Below are positions 42,260-52,700 of a DNA stretch of 64,000 bases, piece by piece. The notes under the pieces are model-generated. The model saw only the letters and a program-made list of their open reading frames with translations, did not search any database and was not told the origin of the DNA. Origin of the DNA: Bacteroidota bacterium (GTDB taxonomy: Bacteria; Bacteroidota; Bacteroidia; CAILMK01; JACPUW01); NCBI GenBank assembly GCA_016192035.1, contig JACPUW010000019.1:1-64000 (forward strand), given 5' to 3'. Both the position numbers and the translations under genes were made by a program. Position 1 is the first letter of the stretch, and each line of letters starts with the position of its first letter.

Positions 42260-43540
42260 ATGGATAATTCAAAAATTATAGTAGGACTTGACATAGGCAC
42301 CACCAAGATTTGTGTGATAGTGGGCCTTAGAAACGAAAACGGAAAAGTAGATGTGCTGGGCATAGGCCAGAGCCCTTCGGATGGGGTCATGCGCGGCATG
42401 GTGGCCAACGTGGACCGCACGGTAGAAAGCATCAAGACCGCCGTACAAATGGCATCCAGGGTTTCTGATGTGGAGATTACCCACGTGCATGTAGGTATTG
42501 CCGGGCAGCACATAAAGAGCCACCACCACCGGGGCTCCATTGTCCGCCGCAACTACGAAACGGAAATCACCGATGAGGACGTGAAGCGCTTGTTTGACGA
42601 CATACAGAAAGTAGCTACCGGGCCAGGCCAGAAAATCCTCCACATTATTCCTCAAGAATATACGGTTGACAACGAGCACGGCATCAAGCATCCCGTGGGC
42701 CACTCTGGGGTAAAAATTGAAGGCAATTTTCACATTATCACCGGACAGGTAACTGCGGCGCAAACCATTCACCGGTGCGTGGAAAAGGCAGGCCTACAGG
42801 TGGTAGGCATTACCCTGGAGCCATTGGCCAGCGCTGCCGCCGTGCTAAGCGAAGAAGAAAAAGAAGCAGGCGTGGCACTGGTTGACATAGGCGGCGGCAC
42901 TACGGACCTGGCCATTTTCCAAGACCATTTTATCCGCCACACTGCGGTTATACCCTTGGGAGGCAACATTATAACCGAGGATATAAAACAAGGGTGCTCC
43001 TTGATGACCAAGCAGGCCGAAGCGCTGAAGACCAATTTTGGCAGTGCCCTGGCCGAGCAGGTGGACCTGGGAGAGATCATTACCATACCCGGTATTTCGG
43101 GGCGCGAGCCAAAGGACATACTCCGCCGAAACCTGGCCCATATCATACAGGCCAGGGTGGAGGAAATTTTTGAGCACGTGCTCTTTGAAATCAAAAGCTC
43201 CGGCTACGCCGACCGGCTTTTGGGCGGCATAGTCCTTACCGGAGGCGGGGCCATGCTCAAAGACATTATCCACTTGGTAGAGTTGGTTACCGGCATCAAT
43301 ACCCGCATAGGCACACCAGGTGTACACCTGGGCCATGGTCTCACCGAAAAGGTGAACGACCCCATGTACGCCACCGGGGTGGGCCTGGTAGTCAATGCCC
43401 TGGACAACAACCTAAATACAGGTGACAACAAACAATCAAACGCCGATACCAAAACCCGAAACCAAAAATCAAAAATTGGTGGGCAGTTTGTCGATATGTT
43501 CAAAAATTGGTTCAAGGACGACCTAGAAGATTTCAAGTAA
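42260..43540 (+). CDS. ftsA: Cell division protein FtsA
   Basis: 'IIVGLDIGTTKICVIVG', 'VALVDIGGGTTDLAIF'. Confidence 0.97.
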   Translation: MDNSKIIVGLDIGTTKICVIVGLRNENGKVDVLGIGQSPSDGVMRGMVANVDRTVESIKTAVQMASRVSDVEITHVHVGIAGQHIKSHHHRGSIVRRNYETEITDEDVKRLFDDIQKVATGPGQKILHIIPQEYTVDNEHGIKHPVGHSGVKIEGNFHIITGQVTAAQTIHRCVEKAGLQVVGITLEPLASAAAVLSEEEKEAGVALVDIGGGTTDLAIFQDHFIRHTAVIPLGGNIITEDIKQGCSLMTKQAEALKTNFGSALAEQVDLGEIITIPGISGREPKDILRRNLAHIIQARVEEIFEHVLFEIKSSGYADRLLGGIVLTGGGAMLKDIIHLVELVTGINTRIGTPGVHLGHGLTEKVNDPMYATGVGLVVNALDNNLNTGDNKQSNADTKTRNQKSKIGGQFVDMFKNWFKDDLEDFK

Positions 43541-43541
43541 T

Positions 43542-44945
43542 ATGAAATTGGAATTTATAACCCCAGAGAAAAAGAGCCACATCATCAAGGTGTTTGGTGT
43601 GGGCGGAGGTGGCGGCAACGCGGTAAATCACATGTTTCGCCAGGGTATTGAAGGCGTTGACTTTATAATAGCCAATACCGATAAACAGGCCCTCAACGCC
43701 AGTCCGGTTCCCACCAAGTACCAGATAGGCCAGTCGCTCACCGAAGGCCTGGGCGCGGGTGCCGACCCCGAGACCGGAAAAAAGGCTGCCCTTGAGAGCA
43801 TTGACGATATTAAAAAGGTACTGGCCGACAACACCAAGATGGTATTTATAACTGCAGGTATGGGCGGCGGCACCGGTACAGGCGCTGCACCCATCATAGC
43901 CAAGACCGCTCGGGAGATGGGCATCCTTACCGTGGGCATAGTAACCACCCCTTTTAAGTTTGAGGGCAAGAAACGCATGGACCGCGCCAGCGACGGTATA
44001 GCCAAGATGAAAGAATCGGTGGACAGCTTGCTTGTGATAAACAACGAAAAACTGCGCGACATGTACGGCAACCTGCCCCTAAACAAGGCTTTTGAACATG
44101 CCGACAACATACTTGCCACGGCAGCAAAGAGCATAGCTGAAATTATAACCTTTGAAGGCTATGTGAATGTGGACTTTATGGATGTGCGTACCGTAATGGC
44201 CAACAGCGGGGTAGCCCTGATGGGCACTGCCCAGGCCGAAGGTGACCAGCGCGCCATTACAGCTGCCAAAAAAGCCCTCTTGAGCCCCCTGCTAGCCGAA
44301 AATGACATTAAGGGAGCCAAAAACATCCTGGTAAACATCACCTTTGGCAAGCATGAAATACTTACCGATGAGGTGATGGAAATAACCGACTTTGTGAGAA
44401 TGGAAGCTGGAGAGGATGCCGATTTGATTTTTGGATGCGCCCAAGACCATGCGCTGGGTGAGCAAATCAGCGTCACCATCATTGCCACAGCCTTTGAATC
44501 CAAAATAGACAAAGCTCCTGAAATCAAGGCCAAACCCTCACCTGAGTTTATAATAGAAGACCTAACCGGGGATTTGGGCCTGGCAAACCCAAGTGCGGGT
44601 GCCGTGCAGGAGGAAGCCAAGTCAAGCGCGCCCACCCCACCCGAACCCCCTGTGCAGGTAGCTGACAAAAAGGGTTCCTTTGATGTGGACCACTATATAC
44701 ACTCACAGTCAGAGCACAATAACGTGATACTGGACATAGACCGCTATGGCAATAAAATGGGGACTCCGGAAATGGACTTGAACCACCTTGAAAAAGTACC
44801 GGCTTATTTGAGGCGCAACCGAAAACTGGAGCCATTGGTGCATTCGTCGGTGAGCAAAATCTCAAAACTGGTGCTTAATACCGAAGATCTAAAAAAACCA
44901 GAAATACGCCCTAACAACCGATACCTCAACGATAACGTGGACTAA
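43542..44945 (+). CDS. ftsZ: Cell division protein FtsZ
   Basis: 'IKVFGVGGGGGNAVNHM', 'AGMGGGTGTGAAP'. Confidence 0.98.
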   Translation: MKLEFITPEKKSHIIKVFGVGGGGGNAVNHMFRQGIEGVDFIIANTDKQALNASPVPTKYQIGQSLTEGLGAGADPETGKKAALESIDDIKKVLADNTKMVFITAGMGGGTGTGAAPIIAKTAREMGILTVGIVTTPFKFEGKKRMDRASDGIAKMKESVDSLLVINNEKLRDMYGNLPLNKAFEHADNILATAAKSIAEIITFEGYVNVDFMDVRTVMANSGVALMGTAQAEGDQRAITAAKKALLSPLLAENDIKGAKNILVNITFGKHEILTDEVMEITDFVRMEAGEDADLIFGCAQDHALGEQISVTIIATAFESKIDKAPEIKAKPSPEFIIEDLTGDLGLANPSAGAVQEEAKSSAPTPPEPPVQVADKKGSFDVDHYIHSQSEHNNVILDIDRYGNKMGTPEMDLNHLEKVPAYLRRNRKLEPLVHSSVSKISKLVLNTEDLKKPEIRPNNRYLNDNVD

Positions 44946-44992
44946 ACCCCTAGAAATCCTGTAATTATCCATACCATTTTTTCCTGTGTAAG

Positions 44993-45025
44993 GCCGCTGT
45001 CGTCCCACGACGGCGGCTTTTTTTT
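44993..45025 (+). terminator. Rho-independent terminator after ftsZ
   Basis: GCCGCtGTCGT-ccc-ACGACgGCGGC followed by about 9 T. Confidence 0.85.
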
Positions 45026-45036
45026 ACCCGGTTTGT

Positions 45037-45618
45037 TTATGCCATGGCCACCCGGAGTTGGGGCAACATGTGGTGCAGCACTTCCAGTGCATGGTCGTTG
45101 TCAGTATCTGTAGTAATGGTGTGTAGGCGGTGCAGCGACCGTATTTGAGGCGAAACCTCAGCCAACTGACATGCCATAACCGACAGGTGCCTAAGCGATT
45201 CGGGAAGGTTCATGGCGTTTCGCGCAGCAAAAGGGTTCATAGGGTTCTGGTCTAAGTGAAGCACGCGCAAACGCGAAATGTGCAGCATTTCGCCCGGTAT
45301 TACCGTCAAGTTATTGTCGGCCAGGCTAAGCCGCTGTAGTGCAGGACACTCAGTAATCAAGAGCAGGGCTTTTGGCCAATTCATCTTGGGGTTGTTGGCC
45401 AAGTTCAGCCCTTTGAGGTGTTTTAACCGGGCCAGCGAATCTGGAAGGGAGGTAAGCCTGTTGCCCGAAAGGTCCAGGTGTTCCAGGCTGGGGAACCTCC
45501 CCAAATCGATGGGCAAGGCCTGTAAGCCCATGTTTCTAAATGACAATGCCCTAATCACCAGGTTGTCTATCAATGGTGAAGTGGAGGTAGGTTGGTGTGT
45601 CTTGGCTATGGTGCTCAT
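45037..45618 (-). CDS. Leucine-rich repeat protein
   Basis: LRR units 'LEHLDLSGNRLTSLPDSLARLKHLKGLNLANN'; start chosen at MSTIAK. Confidence 0.8.
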   Translation of the reverse strand: MSTIAKTHQPTSTSPLIDNLVIRALSFRNMGLQALPIDLGRFPSLEHLDLSGNRLTSLPDSLARLKHLKGLNLANNPKMNWPKALLLITECPALQRLSLADNNLTVIPGEMLHISRLRVLHLDQNPMNPFAARNAMNLPESLRHLSVMACQLAEVSPQIRSLHRLHTITTDTDNDHALEVLHHMLPQLRVAMA

Positions 45619-45835
45619 ATGGCTTTTTGTATTAACTGCACCAAAGGAGTACAAGCACTGCGCAAGAATGGTGCGCAGTAAAAACATAAAGAAATTAAAA
45701 TATGTCAAAACCCCACTGCGCGCCCAAAGGAATGGTATTTGGCATATGCGCCATAGCCACAGGGCCATGCCCTTCTATCCCTACCTTTGGTGCAACCCAA
45801 GACAAAGGTTTGTCATTGAAGCCCCCAAGCAACGC

Positions 45836-46408
45836 ATGGTGGAAAATATCAATATTCAAGAAGTCATAGACGGCTGCGTAGAAGGAAAGCGCAAGTACCA
45901 GTACAAGCTGTACCAAATGTATGCCTCCAAAATGATGGGACTCTGCATGAGGTACGCCCAAAACCAAGCCGAAGCAGAAGACATTCTGCAAGATGGATTT
46001 GTTAAGGTATTTGGGCATATCCATAAGTTTCAGCCCTATGGCCCTTTTGAAGGTTGGGTACGGCGCATTTTTGTGAATACGGCCATAGAGTATTACCGGC
46101 AGAGGCGAAAATTCCTCATTAATGATATAGAGATTGAAAATCAAGATTTTGAATTTAACGAAAATGTAGTGGACTCCCTTGCGGCCGAAGAAATCCTAGG
46201 ACTGATAAAGGAAATGCCCGACGGGTACCGCATGGTGTTTAACATGTATGCCATAGAAGGATACAGCCACAAGGAAATAGCTGATGAACTGGGCATATCG
46301 GTGGGCACGTCCAAATCACAGTATTCACGGGCCCGTTCTTATTTACAGAGACAAATGGCCGCTATAGAGAAAAGGGAATTGCAAACCGTAAAAGCCGCCA
46401 GGATATGA
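45836..46408 (+). CDS. RNA polymerase sigma-70 (ECF-type) factor
   Basis: 'QAEAEDILQDGFVKVFGHIHKF' (region 2), 'YSHKEIADELGISVGTSKSQYSRAR' (region 4). Confidence 0.93.
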   Translation: MVENINIQEVIDGCVEGKRKYQYKLYQMYASKMMGLCMRYAQNQAEAEDILQDGFVKVFGHIHKFQPYGPFEGWVRRIFVNTAIEYYRQRRKFLINDIEIENQDFEFNENVVDSLAAEEILGLIKEMPDGYRMVFNMYAIEGYSHKEIADELGISVGTSKSQYSRARSYLQRQMAAIEKRELQTVKAARI

Positions 46409-48135
46409 GTAAACGGCTACAAAACACCCTTCGTGAACGGTTTGATGGTTTTTCAATCCCACCCCCACCCCACAGTTGGGACCAAATATCCTCTAGGCTC
46501 AGCCCTTCATTTGAAGACCAAGTGGACGGCAAACTTCATGACTTACCTTATGGTGTGCCAACCTACATTTGGCACGGGATAGCTTCACAACTACCTGATA
46601 GCCTTGAATCTAAAATCGATTCCAAGACAAAGGGAATCCAGCAGGTGCCCGGCCAGGCACAGTGGGAGGCCATAGCCAGCCGGATAGAACACCAACCTGG
46701 CGTGTTTGAAGAAGCCCTTGCCTCCAAACTGGCCCATTACCAGGCCCCTGTATCGCGGCAGCTTATGCACCGCATATTGTCTCAAAGCCATACAGCCGCT
46801 CCCCTTTACTGGAAAAGGGCCATTACCTCAATAGCCGCAGTATTCCTGTTGTTTATAGGATTTAGCCTTATACCCAGCCAACTCAGGTCGCCCTATACTG
46901 GCGTGGCCAATACAAGCCCATCCCTAATGGACAGCCCATCCAATCAAAAAGGCGAAACGGCAATGGCACACACTGATTTTGCTGATAATCAATCTAAAGA
47001 AAACAGAAACAAACCCTTGGCGCCTACCCTGTACGCTGAAGGTGCCCAATCACCCGTGTACCCTAACCCGGCCTATGCTGCCATTAGCCAAACCATGGCA
47101 AACACCCTGCATCAAGCAGTAGCCTCGCCTCCGGTGTACCCCACCCATACATATGCCGGCCATAGCGGTGTGAACCCGGCCAGATTTAATGGATCTTCCC
47201 ATGGCCCAATTCTGGACAGCATTGGGGTGGCCACCATGAAAAAGCCTATAGTCAAAGACTTGGAGCCTATCGTCGAACCGACTATTGAAATATTGGACTA
47301 TCACATTGCAGAATACAAGCTGGTAAAGTTGGTGGCACAGGAACCTCCCGTGCAGGTGGGAATCAAAATGTCCACCGGTTTCTTTGGTGTACACAGCAGC
47401 GCCCCTGCCGACGACCCGATTTACGACCGCTCTTTTGCCAGTTTCCAAAATGACATTTACCAGCCTGGGCAATATGTAACCATTGGCGCAAGGATCAGTT
47501 ATGCCATCCATTCGGCAATCGACCTGGTAACGGGCCTGGACATTAGCAGTACCCAGCAAAATCAATCTTTTGATTTATACGCCTTTGACAACTACGATAA
47601 TTACGAGAGCATCACGAGCGACGGTGCGGTAATCACCAAAACCTTCAATCCGGACAACAACCAATTGCGCCAGAAAAAATCCATGGACGAGGAAACGCGT
47701 GAGGTGCTGGCCGAACTCAACCTGATGCCCGATAGCGTGATGGTGGGCGAAACCTACGCCATAACTGACCGCTACCTGCTGGCCGACATACCTCTAGGAA
47801 TAGAATTGGATGTCTATCAGTTCTATAAGGGCAGTTTGGGCATTGCAGTAGGCGGCAAGTACCGCATAGTGGCCGGTGCCAACACATACCATATCACCGC
47901 CGACCGAGGCACCATGGTAGAGGTAAGCCCCGCATTGGCCCCTACCTTTTACCGCAACAGCGTGGTGGCAACTGCCGGAATTTGGTATAAAAAACACGTG
48001 GGCAAGCATATGGAACTCCATGTAGGCCCTGAAATCAATATAAACCTTAGCCAACTGAACCAGTCCCATTCGTGGGTTTCCATGCGCCCGGTACAGTTAG
48101 GGCTTAATGTAAGCCTTAGGCAGCGACTGGGCTAA
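46405..48135 (+). CDS. Candidate transmembrane anti-sigma factor with periplasmic/beta-barrel-like C-terminus
   Basis: ATGA overlap with sigma gene; N-terminal repeats 'P..W..I.S.L..sfE..v..KL', TM 'ITSIAAVFLLFIGFSLIP', beta-rich C-terminus. Confidence 0.65.
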   Translation: MSKRLQNTLRERFDGFSIPPPPHSWDQISSRLSPSFEDQVDGKLHDLPYGVPTYIWHGIASQLPDSLESKIDSKTKGIQQVPGQAQWEAIASRIEHQPGVFEEALASKLAHYQAPVSRQLMHRILSQSHTAAPLYWKRAITSIAAVFLLFIGFSLIPSQLRSPYTGVANTSPSLMDSPSNQKGETAMAHTDFADNQSKENRNKPLAPTLYAEGAQSPVYPNPAYAAISQTMANTLHQAVASPPVYPTHTYAGHSGVNPARFNGSSHGPILDSIGVATMKKPIVKDLEPIVEPTIEILDYHIAEYKLVKLVAQEPPVQVGIKMSTGFFGVHSSAPADDPIYDRSFASFQNDIYQPGQYVTIGARISYAIHSAIDLVTGLDISSTQQNQSFDLYAFDNYDNYESITSDGAVITKTFNPDNNQLRQKKSMDEETREVLAELNLMPDSVMVGETYAITDRYLLADIPLGIELDVYQFYKGSLGIAVGGKYRIVAGANTYHITADRGTMVEVSPALAPTFYRNSVVATAGIWYKKHVGKHMELHVGPEININLSQLNQSHSWVSMRPVQLGLNVSLRQRLG

Positions 48136-48212
48136 AAAAGAATTTTACTGCGCAGCATTCCTGCATGGCATAACAAGAGCATTGTGGCATAAACCCATTA
48201 ACCACTTGCGCC

Positions 48213-48320
48213 ATGCAGACACCCATTGAAAAATCAGTTGACAAACTCACCGCCTATCTCCTTCTCATAGGGGTTTTTGCCCCTCTACTGCTGCTTTTGG
48301 TGAAGCACCTTCTTTGGTGA
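48213..48320 (+). CDS. Small (35 aa) predicted single-pass membrane protein
   Basis: ATG...TGA reading MQTPIEKSVDKLTAYLLLIGVFAPLLLLLVKHLLW; below ORF-track length cutoff. Confidence 0.4.
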   Translation: MQTPIEKSVDKLTAYLLLIGVFAPLLLLLVKHLLW

Positions 48321-48350
48321 ACAGCCTAAATTGCACCTTCAAATTGCCCT

Positions 48351-49736
48351 TTGGCCATCAGCCCTTTGCCCTTATTCCTTGTGTGTTCCTTGTTGGCCGG
48401 GGCCCTGCAGGCCTCCGGTCAATCCAGCTTTGAGCTACACATAAGTTTTCAGGGAAACACGCGCACCAAGGAGGCCACACTCCACCGAATTGTCCCAATG
48501 CAGGGCAGCCAAGTGGCTGCCACCGACACCGCAGCGGCAATAGCACAGGCCCAAAAAGACCTATACAATACCAAGCTATTTTCCAAAGTGGGGCACCGCG
48601 CCCAGGCCGTGGGCAATCAGTTGATTGTTAAGTTTATACTTAAGGAAAGGTGGTTTACCCATGGAGTACCCTACATGGGTATCATAGACCGGAATTTCAA
48701 CGAGTGGTGGGTGGTGCAGGGCCATGACCCAGACAGGGTAATGCTTGGCGCAGATGTGGTCCAGAACAACCTGACGGGAAGAAACGATAGGCTTATGTTG
48801 TCGCTCCTGGTGGGCTACCAAGAGCGCTGCGAACTGGAGTACAGGCTGCCCCAACACTTGCTAAAAGGCAAGGTGGGCCTGCACACCGCCCTTCTGTACC
48901 ATAGGTACCAAAGCGTGAACTATGGCACCGCCGGCAACCAATTGCAGTACGTATTGGCCGATAGCCCACAGCTCCGCCGCCTAGGCTTTGAAACCGAAGC
49001 CACCTACCACTGGGATTTCAACAAATGGTGGTGGCTGGCCCTATCATGGCAACAGGAAACCATAGGCCGCGAAGTGATTTCACTGGCCCCCAACTATATA
49101 CACTATGGCATAGACACATGGAACCATGCAAGGCTCCGTATGGGCCTGCGCCTTGACCTACGCGATGTGAGGGGCTATGCCCAGCGGGGAAGCCTATTGG
49201 TAGCTGAAATTTCTGCTTTTGTACTTCCGCAATATGTAGGACATGACTACATGCAGGCATACCTGCGCTGGGTACGCCATGTACCCTTAAGCCCCCGGGT
49301 CAACCTGGTCCTTGCCACGGGCACCAAGCTGTCAAACAACCGGATGCGGCCATATATGCTCAACCGTGGCTTGGGCTGGGAGTTGAACCTCTTGCGCAAT
49401 TATGACTATTACGTGGTGGACGGGCATTTTTATTTTTTTCAGAAGGCATCACTCCGGTATTTGTGTATAGACAAGGCCATTCGATTGGAGAAATCACCTC
49501 TGGGCCAGTTCAAGTATATACCTTTCAAACTGGCTCCCAACCTATATGCCGACCTGGGCTATGTGGCCAACGCGGCCGATGGCCCGGTAGAATCTTTTGC
49601 CAATCGCCCCCTGTACAGCGCAGGTATAGGACTGGAAATGGTTTTCTTTGACGATTCGGTTTGGCGCCTGGAGTACGGGGCCAACCACACCGGTGAGACT
49701 GGGGTGTATATCAACTTTACCGCCGCCATACAATGA
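48351..49736 (+). CDS. POTRA/surface-antigen outer-membrane protein
   Basis: 'ISFQGNTRTKEATLHRIV...AQKDLYNTKLFSKV' POTRA-like, beta-barrel C-terminus; TTG start. Confidence 0.75.
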   Translation: MAISPLPLFLVCSLLAGALQASGQSSFELHISFQGNTRTKEATLHRIVPMQGSQVAATDTAAAIAQAQKDLYNTKLFSKVGHRAQAVGNQLIVKFILKERWFTHGVPYMGIIDRNFNEWWVVQGHDPDRVMLGADVVQNNLTGRNDRLMLSLLVGYQERCELEYRLPQHLLKGKVGLHTALLYHRYQSVNYGTAGNQLQYVLADSPQLRRLGFETEATYHWDFNKWWWLALSWQQETIGREVISLAPNYIHYGIDTWNHARLRMGLRLDLRDVRGYAQRGSLLVAEISAFVLPQYVGHDYMQAYLRWVRHVPLSPRVNLVLATGTKLSNNRMRPYMLNRGLGWELNLLRNYDYYVVDGHFYFFQKASLRYLCIDKAIRLEKSPLGQFKYIPFKLAPNLYADLGYVANAADGPVESFANRPLYSAGIGLEMVFFDDSVWRLEYGANHTGETGVYINFTAAIQ

Positions 49737-49743
49737 TTAGTCG

Positions 49744-52700
49744 TTGGCTCCTAACTTTATGGCCGTGTTTTGGCGCGTTATCATAGGTATTGTGGGGCTT
49801 ATGTCCACCCTAAGGCCAGCCAGTGGCCAATTGGTTGGTGCCTCCCTAATACCCATCCATGTGGCTGCCGACAGTGTGAAGTTTAAGGCACAGGTATATT
49901 ATCCATGTGACAGTGCCCCAGCATATATACATGATACCCTGCGCCTGGCCGTAGCACATAATTTTGGTGACACCGTGTATATCTTGGTGTTTCCATGGAA
50001 AAGGTCGGTAGATACCCTAGCCATAAGCTGTGTGCCGCTGCGTTGCGGCGATTCCACAACCAAACCGGGCCCTCTTGTGAAATATACCGCCCACTATGAT
50101 ATTAGCATTAAACATTTAGGTTTCAACAGTGTATGCGGGCTAGAAGCTGAGTTTCAGCCGGGCAATCGCTTGAGGGGCATACGCAACCACCCTGCGGCCT
50201 CGGGCAACCCGCTAACGGTGAGGGCAGGTGTCCATTTATGCAAGATTTCAGGAGAAAGAAATTATAACCTGGTGCTAGATCCCCAGTTTTATGCCATAGA
50301 GAACCAATCCTATCTCAGTGCACCTGGTTTTGAGCAATCATTTGGCAAAAAAGCAGTTAGGCCTGATTCCATCATTGCCAACCTGTCTTCGCCCACCGAT
50401 CATACCGGCAGGCCTTTGGCTTTCAAGCGTGGGTTTGACAGCTACAGCCCCTTGTACTACACGGGCTACCCTAATAGTACCGACACATTTCCTCAGGGGT
50501 TTCACCTCATGCCCCTTACGGGCGATTTTAGGTTCGTACCCACTCGCCAGGGGCGCTACCTGTTAAAAACAAGGTACACCGCACACACCAAAGGGAAGGT
50601 GCTGCTGTATGGGGAACGGGAGTACCTGCTAAGTGTATTAACAAGTACCGGAAAATCAGCCCCGTACCTTACTGGACGGGATTTTTCATCGCATTATTCC
50701 TATGACAATTTCCGAATGATGCACTGCTTTGGACAATCCAAGACACATACGTTCCTGGCACTGGATAATGATAGTCAAAAAATTGGTATCCAATGGTATA
50801 TAGATCCAGGTTTAAGCAGGTACGTATCCTTGAGGCAAGGCGGCGACACCCTAGCAGTAGTGGCCAACTGGGATACACTAACCCTGTCGTCCAACCCCAT
50901 GCGCATTACCTTGATGCTCAATGATTCGGGTTGTCAATTGGGCACGCAGGGTTCATATACTTTATTGTTTTACAACAACAAAACCCCAAAAACCTCTGCC
51001 AAGTTAAGTTTTGAGGGCAACCGCACCATTCGGCTTAGGGCACTGGGCCACGACGGATTTAAGACCGACCGCTACGAATGGAAGTTTCTGGGCATGCGGC
51101 TTACCGGTGCCGACACGCTGGCCCAGGTAAAGGTTCCGGGAGACTACGGATATAGGTTGGTGAGCCTGGGCCTGGGCGGATGCCATGATACCATATATGG
51201 CAACTACTCCACCCCAAATTTTCCTTACATATTGATCAACAACTCAAAAAAGAAATACTGCCTTGGCGACAGCATAGGCCTAACAGCGACTTTTCACCAT
51301 GCTACCACTGCCCCTGACCTGTACTGGAACGAACAACACCTGGGTGCACGGTTTGACATAGTGCTTTTCCACGATACCCAAATAGTGGTAGTGGCTATCT
51401 TTAAGGATAGCTCTACCAGCCATGATACCCTGTATATCCATGCCCTTGACAATCCGGTACCGGCCATATCAGGGCTGGGCCACCACTGCCCTGGCAACCT
51501 GCTTAGGCTTAGCAGCGCCATACCCACCCGCCTGGATAGTGCGCGGGCCACCGTGGAGTGGCTGTTTAACCAACAGTTGGTGAGCGATTCGCTGAGCTGC
51601 CTCATTAGCGGGGAGGGAACCGTGAACCTGACCGTGCGATATATAAATGGCTGTGAACAAAATACAAGCTCCTACATACCCTATGACATAAGCTATGACC
51701 CCGGCCGCTACCCAGATAAAAGCTGCCCGCAGCAACCGCTGCTCCTTGAAATAGCAGGCTATCACGGTTTTGAGCATTTTTGGTACTTATACGACTCGTT
51801 GGTACACCAGGGCTCGGCCACCTATCAGCTGCCGCGCACTACCAAGAATACCAAGGTGTTGGTACGCACCACGTATGATGAATCGATGGTGAGCTGCACC
51901 TTTTGGGATTCACTGCCCATTACCATACTGCCGGTTACCATGCCCACCTTGCTATCAGACACCGTGTTTTGCACCAACGACTCCACTATTGACTTGCTCA
52001 GCCAAGACTTTATACAGCCTAACAGCGGCACTTGGCGGGCTTTAGACAATGAGAAACTGCTAGAACAGGGCAGGTACCTATCCCCGGGAAAAAGTGGGCT
52101 TAACGGAGGGGCCGTATCATTGGAATACACTACCGTTCATCCAATTAGCAGCTGTAGAAACCTGCGGGTGGTAGATATGGAAATCCGTCCGGTGATACAG
52201 CCCCAGTATGTTTCCGACTCCATAAAGCTCTGTATAGGCGGCAGTGACATATTGCTCAATAATGCCGCCTACGCCATACCCTCCAATGGCCTGTGGGAAG
52301 GCCCCGGCACCTATGCCGATAGCAGTTCCCATTATTTCTCCCCTTCACTGGTAGGGATAAACAGCTCTAATCTAATTCATTACCAATATAGAAGCGGAAA
52401 TGGGTGTACGGCCACCATACCTGTTACCGTGACCGTGAACCTAAAACCCAATCCGGTGGCCAAGGTGAGGAGCAGCTACGCGCCGCGCACCTTGGATTTT
52501 TATGATCAGCGAGATACCAACGACTGCAAAGTAGATATTTGGCTATGGGATTTCAATGACATTTATGGCCTAAAATGCACGCTTGACCAGGTAGTTGACA
52601 GCACCGGCGAACTCTATTGCCGGTATGCCAGTGTGCAGAACCCTGTTCATAGATACGCACATTCAGGCATTTATAGTGTTAAGCTCGTGGTGCAAGACAG

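Noticed and set aside
42269-43336. Minus-strand ORFs opposite ftsA
   Set aside because: Shadow ORFs antisense to a certain gene.
43628-44668. Long minus-strand ORFs opposite ftsZ
   Set aside because: Shadow ORFs from the codon bias of ftsZ; no protein-like features.
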